From NCBI GenBank assembly GCA_020725805.1, contig DYEF01000065.1, forward strand, positions 1-64,000: a stretch of DNA of 64,000 nt, in the 5' to 3' direction. The stretch comes from Bdellovibrio sp. (GTDB lineage: Bacteria > Myxococcota > SpSt-1050). The translations under genes were made by a program, and so were the position numbers. The notes beneath the pieces are model-generated. The model worked only from the letters and a program-made list of their open reading frames with translations, did no database searches and had not been told where the DNA came from. Positions 8,681 to 18,000 of the stretch are shown here, one piece after another (position 1 is the first letter of the stretch; each line of letters opens with the position of its first letter).

Positions 8681-10582
8681 CTATTTCTTCTCCTCATATT
8701 CAGCATCGACCACATTTTCCTTGGAAGAACCTGAAGCGCCGCTACCCTGCTGCTGATTTGCCTGTGCACCTGACGGACCAGCAGCTGTCCTGTAGAGATG
8801 CTCCGCCATAGAATGAGAGGATGAAACCAGATTATTCATTGCATCCCTGATTTTGCTTATATCTCCACCCTCTTTAAGAACATCTTTGGCCTGTTTCAGG
8901 GCCTGCTCGACCTTATCCTTTGCATCCTGAGGAATCTTATCCTTGTTTTCGTTTAATGTCTTCTCAATCTGATAAACCAGTCCGTCAAGTTTATTCCTCT
9001 CCTCGATCTCCTCTCTTCTCTTCTTGTCCTCCTCCTCGTGGAGCTTGGCCTCCTGAACCTTCTTCTCGATCTCCTCTTTTGAGAGTCCTGAACTGGCTGT
9101 AATTGTTATCTTCTGTTCTCTCCCTGTAGCCTTGTCCTTGGCGGAGACATGCAGAATACCGTTTGCATCAATATCGAATGTAACTTCGATCTGAGGCACC
9201 CCTCTGGGGGCAGGAGGAATACCATCCAGAATAAACATCCCTAAAGACCTGTTGTCCCTTGCCATCTCCCTCTCTCCCTGAAGGACGTGAACCTCTACCG
9301 AAGTCTGATTGTCTGCTGCAGTTGAAAATATCTCTGATTTCCTGGTCGGAATAGTGGTATTTCTCTCAATTATTTTTGTCATTACACCGCCGAGCGTCTC
9401 CACACCCAGAGAAAGCGGCGTCACATCCAGAAGGAGTAAATCCTTAACATCCCCTGCCAGCACACCGCCCTGAACAGCTGCACCTATAGCAACCACCTCA
9501 TCAGGATTAACCGACCTGTTTGGTTCCTTACCGAAAAACTTCTTTACCTCCTCCTGAATACGCGGCATTCTGGTCATACCGCCGACGAGCACTACTTCAT
9601 CGATATCCGAGGGCTTCAGTTTGGCATCCTCTAAAGCCTGTCTGACCGGACCAAACGATTTCATAATCAGGTCTTCACAGAGTGCTTCGAGTTTGGTCCT
9701 CGAAAGCTTTATGTTCATATGCTTCGGACCGCTCGCATCTGCCGTAAGAAATGGCAGATTAATCTCTGTCTCCAGAGCAGTCGAGAGCTCTATCTTCGCC
9801 TTTTCCGCGGCATCTTTCAGTCTCTGAATAACCATTTTGTCGGAGGAGACATCTATCCCTGTATCCTTTCTGAACTGCTCTATCAGGTATTCTATTATTC
9901 TCTGGTCGATGTTGTCTCCGCCCAAATGCGTATCTCCGTTCGTGGACTTCACCTCGACAACGTTCTCACCAACCTCCAGTATCGAGATATCGAACGTACC
10001 ACCTCCGAAGTCATAGACCGCTATAACCTGATCCTTCTTCTTATCCATCCCGTAGGCAAGTGCCGCAGCGGTCGGTTCATTAATAATCCTGAGGACATTC
10101 AGACCGGCTATAGTCCCTGCATCCTTCGTGGCCTGTCTCTGCGAATCGTTGAAATATGCCGGTACTGTAATAACGGCATCCTTTACCGGCTGACCGAGGT
10201 ATCTCTCTGCAGCTCTCTTCAGCTTCATAAGAATCTGTGCGGATATCTCGGGAGGAGAATATTTTTTGCCTCTGATTTCTACCTGTGCATCTCCGTTCGG
10301 CGCCTGCACAACCTTATATGGGACCATCTTTATCTCCTGCTCCACCTCATTGAACCTTCGCCCCATAAACCTTTTTATAGAAAATATGGTATTTTCGGGA
10401 TTTGTAATTGCCTGCCTTTTTGCTACCTGACCTACGACTATCTCATTCTCCTTAATGAAACCTACAACCGAAGGGGTCGTTCTGGTACCCTCTTCGTTTT
10501 CAATGACCTTAACATCCTTTCCTTCCATAATAGCAACCACAGAATTTGTCGTACCAAGGTCGATTCCGATAATTTTACCCAT
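8681..10582 (-). CDS. dnaK: Chaperone protein DnaK (Hsp70)
   Basis: 633 aa, full length. ATP-dependent folding chaperone. The nucleotide-binding domain begins [16 protein letters not shown] and carries [14 protein letters not shown] and [13 protein letters not shown] signatures. The substrate domain has [32 protein letters not shown]. The lid is followed by a Gln/Gly/Ser-rich tail ending [13 protein letters not shown] lies 8 bases before the ATG. Neither grpE nor dnaJ is adjacent; the gene stands alone, divergent from a ferredoxin. No CIRCE element was seen upstream, only a sigma70-like site. Confidence 0.98.
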   Translation of the reverse strand: MGKIIGIDLGTTNSVVAIMEGKDVKVIENEEGTRTTPSVVGFIKENEIVVGQVAKRQAITNPENTIFSIKRFMGRRFNEVEQEIKMVPYKVVQAPNGDAQVEIRGKKYSPPEISAQILMKLKRAAERYLGQPVKDAVITVPAYFNDSQRQATKDAGTIAGLNVLRIINEPTAAALAYGMDKKKDQVIAVYDFGGGTFDISILEVGENVVEVKSTNGDTHLGGDNIDQRIIEYLIEQFRKDTGIDVSSDKMVIQRLKDAAEKAKIELSTALETEINLPFLTADASGPKHMNIKLSRTKLEALCEDLIMKSFGPVRQALEDAKLKPSDIDEVVLVGGMTRMPRIQEEVKKFFGKEPNRSVNPDEVVAIGAAVQGGVLAGDVKDLLLLDVTPLSLGVETLGGVMTKIIERNTTIPTRKSEIFSTAADNQTSVEVHVLQGEREMARDNRSLGMFILDGIPPAPRGVPQIEVTFDIDANGILHVSAKDKATGREQKITITASSGLSKEEIEKKVQEAKLHEEEDKKRREEIEERNKLDGLVYQIEKTLNENKDKIPQDAKDKVEQALKQAKDVLKEGGDISKIRDAMNNLVSSSHSMAEHLYRTAAGPSGAQANQQQGSGASGSSKENVVDAEYEEKK

Positions 10583-10657
10583 TATTCTTACCTCCTGTCT
10601 TAAATTTGATAAACTTTATTTTCTTTGCCATTCTCCTTAATCCTTAAACCTGAGTGA

Positions 10658-10685
10658 AAAATAATCACTAATATAAATATGTCAA
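10658..10685 (-). promoter_or_regulatory. sigma70-like promoter of dnaK
   Basis: On the minus strand TTGACA (10680-10685) is followed after 16 bases by TATTTT (10658-10663). It predicts a leader of about 70 bases ending in the GGAGG site. I saw no CIRCE-type inverted repeat or clear sigma32 match nearby. Confidence 0.5.
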
Positions 10686-10821
10686 GGCTTGGCAGAAAAA
10701 CCTTAAAAAGACCATCAGATACCTGAAAACCTAAATTTTGGTAATTCATTTTCTTGACAAACCAGCAAAAATAAAATACGAGATTTTGACTTATTTTGAA
10801 CCCATTACGGAGGTTTTTGGT

Positions 10822-11007
10822 ATGGCAATGAAGATTACAGAAGAATGCATCTCCTGCGGAGCCTGCGAACCTGAGTGTCCGAGAAGCGCAATATCCGAGG
10901 GAGAAAAGATATTTGTAATAGACCCCAATGTATGCACCGAATGTAAGGATGAAGGTGGCCCGAAGTGCGTTCCGGTATGCCCGGTTGACTGCATAAAAAA
11001 GGCCTAA
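10822..11007 (+). CDS. 2[4Fe-4S] ferredoxin (Alvin type)
   Basis: 61 aa electron carrier. First cluster ligands C9, C12, C15 and C19-P. The second half has C38-x2-C41-x7-C49-x3-C53-P with an extra C57; the 7-residue insertion between the second and third cysteine is typical of Allochromatium vinosum-type (YfhL-like) ferredoxins, which have very low and unequal redox potentials. A longer frame begins at 10738, but ATG 10822 is chosen because ACGGAGG precedes it and the product then starts directly with the conserved [11 protein letters not shown]. Its stop overlaps the mutS2 stop on the other strand by a few bases. Confidence 0.95.
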   Translation: MAMKITEECISCGACEPECPRSAISEGEKIFVIDPNVCTECKDEGGPKCVPVCPVDCIKKA

Positions 11008-13361
11008 TCGCTCTTAATTTCAACAATAGTAACCCCGTCACCGCCGTCACTGAGTTCTGCCGGCCTGAAGGCCGAGACATATATAGACTGTCTGAGATAT
11101 TTTCTTATACCTGTCTTCAGTGACCCGGTTCCGTGACCGTGAATAATCTTTAACCTGCTGTAGGATTTTCTGTAGGCAAAATCGAGTTCCTTTTCGATTT
11201 CGGAAATAGCGTCATCCAGATAGAGTCCCCTGACATCGATCTCTTTCTGGTACTCGATTACTCCGCCCTTATATTTAACCTCATTCAAAGGTTCGCTTGG
11301 GAGATTAAGTTCAGGTTTCTTTTTTGAATCAGTTTTTGTAATATCCTTACTGGCAAGCCAGATGTTTTTGGAATTGATATTGACAAGATATCTGTCTTTT
11401 TTAGGGTCATATTCTATTACATATCCCTCCGATTTCAGACTCCCGGAATATACGGATTCACCTATACCAAAACTCTTCATTCCCTTGTCGCCTGAATCAT
11501 TATCCCGGGCGCTGTGAGTATTAATGAAATCCCTTATCTCTTTCTGGAGATTTACTGCCAGCTTCATATCTGATTCCTTCTGAATACGGGTTATCTCGGC
11601 AGATATCCTGTTGTAGAAGATCTCAAGTTCCGAAATGATCTTATCCCTTTTCCTGTTCAGGTCCTCGAGCCTGCTCTGATAATCTGCCTTCTCTCTCTCG
11701 ACAAGCATATTGAATTCTTTATTTCTCTCTTCCCTTTCCCTCTCAAGTTCCGAAATCTTTTCAGAAAGCTCCTTCTCGCGCAGCTTTACAAGATTCGTAA
11801 TTTCAAGATATTCCCTGTATTCATCTCCGAGCAGACGCGCGGCATTCTCAATAATCTCTTCCGGAATTCCCATATCCCTTGCAATCCTGAGAGTATATGA
11901 TTCCCCGGAGACCCCTATCATAAGTTTATATGTGGGCTTCAGCAAAACAGGGTCAAAACCCATTGCAGCATTGACAATATCCTTTCTCCCTGATGCCCAT
12001 ATCCTGAGCTCATGGAAATGCGTTGTAACGAAGACAAAGGCCCCCTTTTTAATCATGCTCTCTATGATGGATGCTGAAAGTGCCGAACCCTCCTTCGGGT
12101 CTGTATCGGAGGCAATCTCGTCCAGCAGAACAAGGTCGTCTTCCGAACAGTTGTCGAGAATATACTTCAGCCTTTTTATATGACCTGTAAAGGTCGAGAG
12201 ACCCTGTTCCAGACTCTGTGCATCCCCGAAGCAGGTATAGACCCTGTTAAAAAGCCTCATTCTGCTCTTTTCATAAGCCGGGAAAAAGAGACCGGATTTC
12301 ATATGCAGGAGCGCAAGCCCTATCGATTTTAGTAAAACGGTCTTGCCGCCGGCATTTGGTCCAGAAATAATCAATCCCTTTACACCATCCTCAAGATATA
12401 CGCTATTTGTAACCACATTGAGATTCCTGATTACGAGTATCGGATGACGTATATCCTGAATATCAACCTCATAACCTATCTTCAGTCCGGTTCCTTCTGT
12501 CTTTAAACTATATCTGCCCTTTGCAAATATAACATCAATCCTGACAAGAATCTCATAATCGCGGCGCAGGTTCTCCGAAAACTTACTGATAATACCGCAC
12601 AGGTCCCTTAAAATATTCTCCTCTTCCTTGATGGCAAGTGACTCTGCAAATACAAGTTCGTTTCCAAGATTAATTACAGACTCAGGTTCAATAAAGAGGG
12701 TCTCACCTGTACTTGATGAGCCGTGAATAATCCCCTTAATACTTCCCTTAAACTGGGTCTTTACCGGAAGCACATATCTGTTGTTTCTGATAGTATAATA
12801 GAGATCCATCATCATTTTCTGGGTATCCGGCTTGCTGAGATAATCATCGATTATCCCTATTATTCTCTCCCTGATTCTTCTGACCTCAAAACGGAGGTTC
12901 GTAAGCTTTTCCGAACAATCATCCCTTATTATACCCTTTTCATCTATTATTCTGTTGATAGCAGAAAAAAGCTCATCATACCGGTCAAGATTCTCCGCAA
13001 GACTATATAGATACGGATACTCCTCGCGCCTTGACCTTACAAAGGAGCGAATCTGCCTCACAAGAGATATCATATCCTTTATAGTCAGTATGTCGGTCCC
13101 TGAAATAACACCGCCCTTCGTGATTCTTGCGAGGTGCGGTCTTATATCGGTCAGTGAGTTGAGAGAAATATCCTCATTGTCACGAATTGCCGAGACCGCC
13201 TCACGGACAAACTCATATTCCCTCTCGATATCTTCTCTGTTATTCAGAAATATTATATTATCAAAATATTCCTTACCGTTTACTGTATGGGCAAATTCCT
13301 TTAGTTTTTCCCTGACAAAATCGAATTCGAGGTCTTTCAGGGTAATTTCATCGGCAATCAT
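11004..13361 (-). CDS. mutS2: Endonuclease MutS2
   Basis: 785 aa. MutS-family ATPase lacking the mismatch-recognition domain; family members suppress recombination or act in ribosome collision rescue. Walker A GPNAGGKT sits at about 334-341, followed by Walker [19 protein letters not shown] and [10 protein letters not shown] coiled-coil rich segment (about 530-620, many E/K/R) precedes the C-terminal Smr nuclease domain (about 705-785) with [11 protein letters not shown] and [11 protein letters not shown]. Downstream of xerD and a small lipoprotein, 5 bases after the latter. Complete and of normal length. Confidence 0.96.
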   Translation of the reverse strand: MIADEITLKDLEFDFVREKLKEFAHTVNGKEYFDNIIFLNNREDIEREYEFVREAVSAIRDNEDISLNSLTDIRPHLARITKGGVISGTDILTIKDMISLVRQIRSFVRSRREEYPYLYSLAENLDRYDELFSAINRIIDEKGIIRDDCSEKLTNLRFEVRRIRERIIGIIDDYLSKPDTQKMMMDLYYTIRNNRYVLPVKTQFKGSIKGIIHGSSSTGETLFIEPESVINLGNELVFAESLAIKEEENILRDLCGIISKFSENLRRDYEILVRIDVIFAKGRYSLKTEGTGLKIGYEVDIQDIRHPILVIRNLNVVTNSVYLEDGVKGLIISGPNAGGKTVLLKSIGLALLHMKSGLFFPAYEKSRMRLFNRVYTCFGDAQSLEQGLSTFTGHIKRLKYILDNCSEDDLVLLDEIASDTDPKEGSALSASIIESMIKKGAFVFVTTHFHELRIWASGRKDIVNAAMGFDPVLLKPTYKLMIGVSGESYTLRIARDMGIPEEIIENAARLLGDEYREYLEITNLVKLREKELSEKISELEREREERNKEFNMLVEREKADYQSRLEDLNRKRDKIISELEIFYNRISAEITRIQKESDMKLAVNLQKEIRDFINTHSARDNDSGDKGMKSFGIGESVYSGSLKSEGYVIEYDPKKDRYLVNINSKNIWLASKDITKTDSKKKPELNLPSEPLNEVKYKGGVIEYQKEIDVRGLYLDDAISEIEKELDFAYRKSYSRLKIIHGHGTGSLKTGIRKYLRQSIYVSAFRPAELSDGGDGVTIVEIKSD

Positions 13362-13366
13362 AGAAT

Positions 13367-13630
13367 CTATTCTGACCCGGTATCAGATAGTATCTCTGCA
13401 TCGGATATCTGCACACTGCATCTGGAATGGAATGTATAATAATATGAATTGAGGTAGTCAGTACACTCCTGTTTGTCTCCGTCTTTCGACACTTTCAGAA
13501 GCAGCGCCTTTACCTGTTCGTCGAGACAGGATTCTGCCTTATCCTTCAGGTCTTCGCAGGGCTCGGACGAACAGGAAAATAAAAGGGAAAAAAAGAACAA
13601 CAGACAAATAAATAAAACACGGAGATTCAT
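13367..13630 (-). CDS. Small Cys-containing lipoprotein
   Basis: 87 aa. The N-terminus is a lipoprotein signal with lipobox LFSC, lipidated C20, followed by CSSEPCEDLKDKAESC. Four further cysteines (C25, C35, C56, C71) could form two disulfides. I recognise no family. It is retained as real because it lies between xerD (46-base gap) and mutS2 (5-base gap) on the same strand and has a textbook signal peptide. Serine at +2 would predict outer-membrane sorting under E. coli rules. Confidence 0.7.
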   Translation of the reverse strand: MNLRVLFICLLFFFSLLFSCSSEPCEDLKDKAESCLDEQVKALLLKVSKDGDKQECTDYLNSYYYTFHSRCSVQISDAEILSDTGSE

Positions 13631-13676
13631 ATAACTACATTTAACAAATTTTTTACCAATGTAAAGAAAATACTAA

Positions 13677-14567
13677 TCAGCCTCTCGGATGAAACTTTTT
13701 ATACATCTCTACTATCCTTTTCGTATCCAGATGGGTATAAATCTGAGTCGTGGATATATCGGAATGACCGAGCATCTCCTGAACTGCCCTCAGGTCTGCC
13801 CCGTTCTGAATCAGGTGTGATGCAAATGAATGCCTCAGAATATGCGGATATATATCTTTCTTAATCCCTGCAAGAGTTGCATAATGTTTCAGAATCTTCC
13901 AGAGCCCCACCCTCGAGAGCCTCTTCCCGCTCTTATTCAAAAAGAGAAAATCTGTCTGACCACTCCTGATAAACAAAGCCCTCGCATTCCCGATGTATTC
14001 CTTGAGTTTTAGGATTGCCTTCTGGCCTATAGGAACAAGTCTCTCCTTCGAACCTTTCCCAAAAACCCTTATAAATCCGGCATCAAGGTTTACATCGTTT
14101 GTCCTGAGATTGCACAATTCCGATGCTCTGAGACCGGCGGAATACATAACTTCAAGTATCGCCGCATCCCGCACACCGAATTTATCCTTGGAGTCTGGTT
14201 GCATAAGAAGTCTCTCAACCTCCTCTACAGTGAGATACTCCGGCAGATTCATTCTGACCTTTGGTATATCAATCAGCGACGAGGGATTAGAGTTTATATA
14301 TCTTTCACGCAGCAAAAACCTGAAAAACTGCCTGACTACAACCATATTATGGTGCTGCGTCCTCCTGTCGAGTCCAAGGGTATCGAGATACCTGAGATAA
14401 TCAACTATATTTGTCTGTGTTATACTGTTGATATCATCTGTAATATCCGAGATAAAGGTTATGAATCTCAGAAGTTCCCTCGAATAGGAATCAATAGTAT
14501 TTTTGGAATAACCTCTCTCCGATATAAGATAATCGATAAACAGATCCTGAAATCTTTCCAGACTCAT
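13677..14567 (-). CDS. xerD: Tyrosine recombinase XerD-like
   Basis: 296 aa, the usual Xer length. Site-specific recombinase that resolves chromosome dimers at dif with FtsK. Catalytic residues are all visible: R147 (YSAGLRASEL), K171, H242-x2-R245 (HILRHSFASHL), H268 (MLGHSD) and nucleophile Y277 (TTQIYTHLD). The N-terminal SAM-like domain (about 4-90) is present. Its ATG overlaps the upstream gene's stop by 4 bases. XerC versus XerD identity is a judgement; only one Xer gene is in the window. Confidence 0.92.
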   Translation of the reverse strand: MSLERFQDLFIDYLISERGYSKNTIDSYSRELLRFITFISDITDDINSITQTNIVDYLRYLDTLGLDRRTQHHNMVVVRQFFRFLLRERYINSNPSSLIDIPKVRMNLPEYLTVEEVERLLMQPDSKDKFGVRDAAILEVMYSAGLRASELCNLRTNDVNLDAGFIRVFGKGSKERLVPIGQKAILKLKEYIGNARALFIRSGQTDFLFLNKSGKRLSRVGLWKILKHYATLAGIKKDIYPHILRHSFASHLIQNGADLRAVQEMLGHSDISTTQIYTHLDTKRIVEMYKKFHPRG

Positions 14568-15136
14568 TTTTTTGAATTAAGGGAGTTGAGTTTTTCTCTC
14601 GTTCTTGCCAGAATCTCTCTTACTGAATTGAAATCAGTAACGGTCAGGGGGTCGCCGTTGAAGTTATAAATTTCGATTACAATTTTATCCAGCCTCTTTC
14701 CGGCATTCATAAGGTTACCGATAATATCCTTCTCCTCCTTACTGTAATCCTTATAAAACGGGCTCTCAGGGGCGATCTTCTGAACATACATAAAGTCATA
14801 TATCTGATAAAGTCTTGTCTTATAGGGCGTTATATCAACTCTGACCTTGTCGCTGGTCTTCTTCTCTTCTCTTTTAAGATTTATCTCATTTTCGAAGTCT
14901 TCGATCAGCGAATCGAAGTCATTTAATACCCTGACATATTTCGGGATATTCTCCTCGGTCAGAAGCTCCGTCTCCCTGAAATATTTCTTGTATATCACAA
15001 AAGAAATAACAATCAGGAATGCGAGCAGAAAGATCCATCCCTCGGACCTGACAAACTTCAGAAAGGGTCTGTCCTGATAACTCGACTGGATATCCTTAAT
15101 ATCCGCGCTACTGTCGTTTTTATATTCACCTTTCAT
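14564..15136 (-). CDS. Single-pass membrane protein of unknown function
   Basis: 190 aa. A short charged N-terminus (1-33) is followed by one transmembrane helix (about 34-50, WIFLLAFLIVISFVIY) and a mostly helical, charged C-terminal domain likely in the periplasm. No cysteines, no recognised domain. It leads the unit with xerD (ATGA overlap) and has its own promoter upstream. Being coupled to xerD suggests nothing specific about function; it is conserved-looking but unassigned. Confidence 0.7.
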   Translation of the reverse strand: MKGEYKNDSSADIKDIQSSYQDRPFLKFVRSEGWIFLLAFLIVISFVIYKKYFRETELLTEENIPKYVRVLNDFDSLIEDFENEINLKREEKKTSDKVRVDITPYKTRLYQIYDFMYVQKIAPESPFYKDYSKEEKDIIGNLMNAGKRLDKIVIEIYNFNGDPLTVTDFNSVREILARTREKLNSLNSKK

Positions 15137-15153
15137 AAATCACGCCCAAGTAA

Positions 15154-15182
15154 AATATATATTCAGTTGTCTGATATGGCAA
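15154..15182 (-). promoter_or_regulatory. sigma70-like promoter of the xerD-mutS2 unit
   Basis: Minus strand TTGCCA (15177-15182), 17-base spacer, TATATT (15154-15159): five of six matches in both hexamers. It lies 18 bases upstream of the ATG at 15136, implying a very short leader. Confidence 0.6.
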
Positions 15183-15209
15183 GATATTTGATTTACGGAT
15201 ACCGGTTAT

Positions 15210-16727
15210 TCAGTTACAGGCCGCTTTATATCTGATAGTTACATTATTGGGGCAGTTTGCCGGTACTGCATTACCGGTAAAATATACAGAGTTATGTTCG
15301 CTATTATAGACAAAACCGTTCAGGTCGTCTCTTGGTATATTTATATTATCTCTAAATACCTCTATTGAACCTACTTCAGGCCTTCTTGACAGATAGTATT
15401 CGACATTGCAGGACCTGTTAAAATGTTTTTCAAATAAATAATCAGCCCAGTCGGGACTGCATATCGATGCAAAATGAGAATTTTCAAATTTACTCATAAA
15501 CTCCGCATATCTTTTTGCAGCAACTGCGCCCTTCCCATCAATCACATCGCCACAATCCAGAGGTTTCGGTTCACTGCTACCCGGGTCAAATCCGGCTATT
15601 ACAAAGACATTTATCAGCTTCTCGTTTCTGATTGTCTTAAAGAAATCAGAATAAAAGCTGACAGGCGCACTGGAATTATCATCGGAATCAGTCAGAATAA
15701 GAAGAGTCAGATATGAATAATCATTATCCAGAAAGCCCTTATTCCCCGCCGGATCATTTATATTTGGGTCAGAAAGTGCCTTTTTCAAAGCCAAAAGACA
15801 GGACTCTTTTCCGTCTGGTCTATCCTGCAATACACTGCTGTTGGCAAGAAATGCCTCTTCAAATTTTTCGGTTACAGGTTCAAAGGCAGGATTTCTCGGG
15901 TGCGGGGGAGGAAAATCAGATATAATCTTCGGGTAATTCTCGCTGCCAATAAAAACACCGGGATAATACCACTTTTCACCGATAAGAAACGGTTCATCAG
16001 ACTCCTCTAAGACAACCGACAGATTGAAAATTATATTATATTCATTGCTGAGAGTATCTCTCTTTGTAAGATATGATATGAATTTTTTGAGATTAGGTTT
16101 AATATTCTCTCTCTCATCTGCCATACTCTTTGTAGTATCGATACACCATAGAATATTTTCACCCTTAATCGAATTTGAAACGAATGTATCGGTTATATTC
16201 CTGTCATTAGTTACCTCGCCTTTTATTGACTGTGCTAAAATATTTACATAAATTGCAGAGTCGCTCGCATTAGAGGCGTCAGTAATTATCTTCAGTTTTG
16301 CCTCGTCATAAGCCGCTGTATCAGAACATCTATCGGCAGTATAACGGACTTTTACTATGACAGACTCACCTCTGGCAAGAACCAGTGGCATAACCGGTTT
16401 ATCAATGACAGCAAATCTCTCTGCCTTATCTGAAATAATTTCTACGTTCTTTATCTCCAATGATTTATCACCGCAGGAGATAAGTCTGATTTCCCTTTCG
16501 GACGTTTCATCAGGCAGGGCATCCTCAATTTTGATGCTCAAAGGCTCAATACAAAGTTTTGAAGATTTTTCAGCCCCGGCATTATCCGGATTTTCTGATA
16601 TAATATCATAGGTAATATTATCGGTTAGAGAAGAAACATCCTGAAGAACTCCGTTCTCTTTTGCGTCGCAGGCAAATAATAACGCAATAACTAACCCAAA
16701 AATGGCTGTAAATTTTACTCTTTTCAT
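15210..16727 (-). CDS. Lipoprotein with HYDIN-like and von Willebrand A-like domains
   Basis: 505 aa. Lipoprotein signal with lipobox LFAC (C20); the next residue is Asp (D21), which in E. coli retains lipoproteins in the inner membrane. Residues about 60-170 look like an ASPM/HYDIN-type immunoglobulin-like domain (ETSEREIRLISCGDKSLEIKNVEI, then VILARGESVIVKVRYTA-like pattern). Residues about 190-430 resemble a VWA domain: ILWCIDTTKSM is a MIDAS-like D-x-T-x-S, and LTLLILTDSDDNS a later strand. The C-terminal 70 residues contain paired cysteines. The gene has its own promoter and stands just downstream of the Cys-rich lipoprotein operon. Binding partner unknown. Confidence 0.75.
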   Translation of the reverse strand: MKRVKFTAIFGLVIALLFACDAKENGVLQDVSSLTDNITYDIISENPDNAGAEKSSKLCIEPLSIKIEDALPDETSEREIRLISCGDKSLEIKNVEIISDKAERFAVIDKPVMPLVLARGESVIVKVRYTADRCSDTAAYDEAKLKIITDASNASDSAIYVNILAQSIKGEVTNDRNITDTFVSNSIKGENILWCIDTTKSMADERENIKPNLKKFISYLTKRDTLSNEYNIIFNLSVVLEESDEPFLIGEKWYYPGVFIGSENYPKIISDFPPPHPRNPAFEPVTEKFEEAFLANSSVLQDRPDGKESCLLALKKALSDPNINDPAGNKGFLDNDYSYLTLLILTDSDDNSSAPVSFYSDFFKTIRNEKLINVFVIAGFDPGSSEPKPLDCGDVIDGKGAVAAKRYAEFMSKFENSHFASICSPDWADYLFEKHFNRSCNVEYYLSRRPEVGSIEVFRDNINIPRDDLNGFVYNSEHNSVYFTGNAVPANCPNNVTIRYKAACN

Positions 16728-16756
16728 ACTTTACCCCCTTGAGTAAAGCCAGTCAT

Positions 16757-16785
16757 ATTATATCCAAAAACCATCCAATTTTCAA
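16757..16785 (-). promoter_or_regulatory. sigma70 promoter of the VWA lipoprotein gene
   Basis: Minus strand TTGAAA (16780-16785), exactly 17 bases, then perfect TATAAT (16757-16762). The predicted transcript starts about 22 bases before the ATG and includes a GGGGG ribosome site. Confidence 0.7.
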
Positions 16786-16831
16786 CTTTAAGCAAATTTC
16801 TCAGTAATTCCGGCTCCTGCACATAGTCACA

Positions 16832-17596
16832 TTACTGCACACTCATACAGGTACAGAGTGTGTTTCCGGCAGTAGTACACATAATAGCAGGTGCTTCACA
16901 GTCTGTCTTGGTTGTACAGGAATGAGAACACCCATTATATTTCGCACCACTTAGAGGATTGGTAAACTCAACACAGATAAATCCGTTTGCCGTATCACAG
17001 TCTCTGTTATCATTACAGGCATTACACATCTTCCCGGTACCGCTGCCACAGGGGGATTTGCACTCACATATACCGCCATTACAAAGTCCGCAATTTACAT
17101 ACCCACATTGTTGATCACATTCATTATCAGATTTACATTCGGGGGGCACACATACATTATTTTTACAGATAAAGTCTGAGTCATTACACCAGATTTTACA
17201 CTCATCATTATTAGAGCATTTATCTGAACATAAATGCTCGTCACAGATGTAATTTATACATTTGTCTGACGGACAATCAGAATTCTGACAACATTTATTC
17301 AACGCCAGGACACAATTTCCGTCTTTGCAGACCTGACAGTTCGGGTCACATGCAGGATTACAGACTATCTGCTCGATACACAAAAATGACTTTCCAACAT
17401 CACATTTGGTCTTTCCGTCTGTCCTGTTTTTACAGTCATCATCGTTTACACACTCCTCGCACCTGCCTTCAAAAACATTGCAGTGCCACCCACACGGACA
17501 ATCATTATTATTTGCACATATTCCATAATCAACACAATAGCCATTTTTACATATCTTATTGGGCTTACACTTCTCAGAACAATTATCAGTGCACTC
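16832..17596. repeat. direct repeat, copy 2 (type A lipoprotein C-terminal block)
   Basis: About 765 bp encoding residues 130-383 of the type A copy 2 gene. It is a diverged direct duplicate of 20130-20891; long identical stretches are visible, for example around 16949-16970 versus 20242-20263. The repeat ends close to the shared coding block, while upstream sequences differ. Confidence 0.8.
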
Positions 17597-17983
17597 AGTA
17601 AAACCAGTATCAGAACTCACATCAAAACCACCATCTGTAATCTCGACCTTTGTTTCACAGCCGTCTCCCCACAGACCATTAGAGTTGACATATCCTTCCT
17701 TACACCCGCATAATCCTTTTATGCAAACAGAATTTTTGCCGCAGGACAGACCACAGGCACCGCAATTCTCAGGGTCTGATATCTTATTGGTCTCACAACC
17801 GTTCTCCCAGTCGAAATCGCAATCTTCATACCCCTCTATGCAGACGCAGCTATCTCCTTCTATTTTCGTATTTTGCGGGCACACAAGGTCACCACCTGCA
17901 TCCTTTCCCGGACTACTTTTATTTTCAACAGATATGCAACCAAAGACTAATAATGTAAAAATAATAGGAAACATAATTCTCAT
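16832..17983 (-). CDS. Cys-rich lipoprotein, type A copy 2
   Basis: 383 aa. Start at 17983 is chosen over an in-frame codon at 18016 because GGAGGT lies 8 bases upstream and the signal peptide then begins MRIMFP. Lipobox VFGC, lipidated C16. The N-terminal part (about 35-112) holds two myxobacterial-type modules ending W-x-N/D-G-C-E (DFDWENGCET, GLWGDGCET). From about residue 129 to the end it is nearly the same protein as the type A copy at 20130-21209 (CTDNCSEKCKPNKICKNGYC ... LCTCMSVQ), with dozens of cysteines in disulfide-knot spacing. Probably a rigid surface-exposed module stack. Last gene of the unit from 19977; 17 bases after the type B gene. No known function. Confidence 0.85.
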   Translation of the reverse strand: MRIMFPIIFTLLVFGCISVENKSSPGKDAGGDLVCPQNTKIEGDSCVCIEGYEDCDFDWENGCETNKISDPENCGACGLSCGKNSVCIKGLCGCKEGYVNSNGLWGDGCETKVEITDGGFDVSSDTGFTECTDNCSEKCKPNKICKNGYCVDYGICANNNDCPCGWHCNVFEGRCEECVNDDDCKNRTDGKTKCDVGKSFLCIEQIVCNPACDPNCQVCKDGNCVLALNKCCQNSDCPSDKCINYICDEHLCSDKCSNNDECKIWCNDSDFICKNNVCVPPECKSDNECDQQCGYVNCGLCNGGICECKSPCGSGTGKMCNACNDNRDCDTANGFICVEFTNPLSGAKYNGCSHSCTTKTDCEAPAIMCTTAGNTLCTCMSVQ

Positions 17984-18000
17984 TACAATCACCTCCAATA

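Noticed and set aside
9719-10603. 294-codon plus-strand frame opposite dnaK
   Set aside because: It is the antisense shadow of a certain gene; codon bias and composition mirror dnaK, and no ribosome site or family is seen.
10754-10782. possible promoter of the ferredoxin with a perfect TTGACA
   Set aside because: The -10 at 17 bases reads TACGAG; no acceptable TATAAT at 16-18 bases, so not listed as a feature.
10738-10821. N-terminal extension of the ferredoxin
   Set aside because: It lies before a clear GGAGG site and lacks similarity to ferredoxins; the ATG at 10822 gives the standard length.
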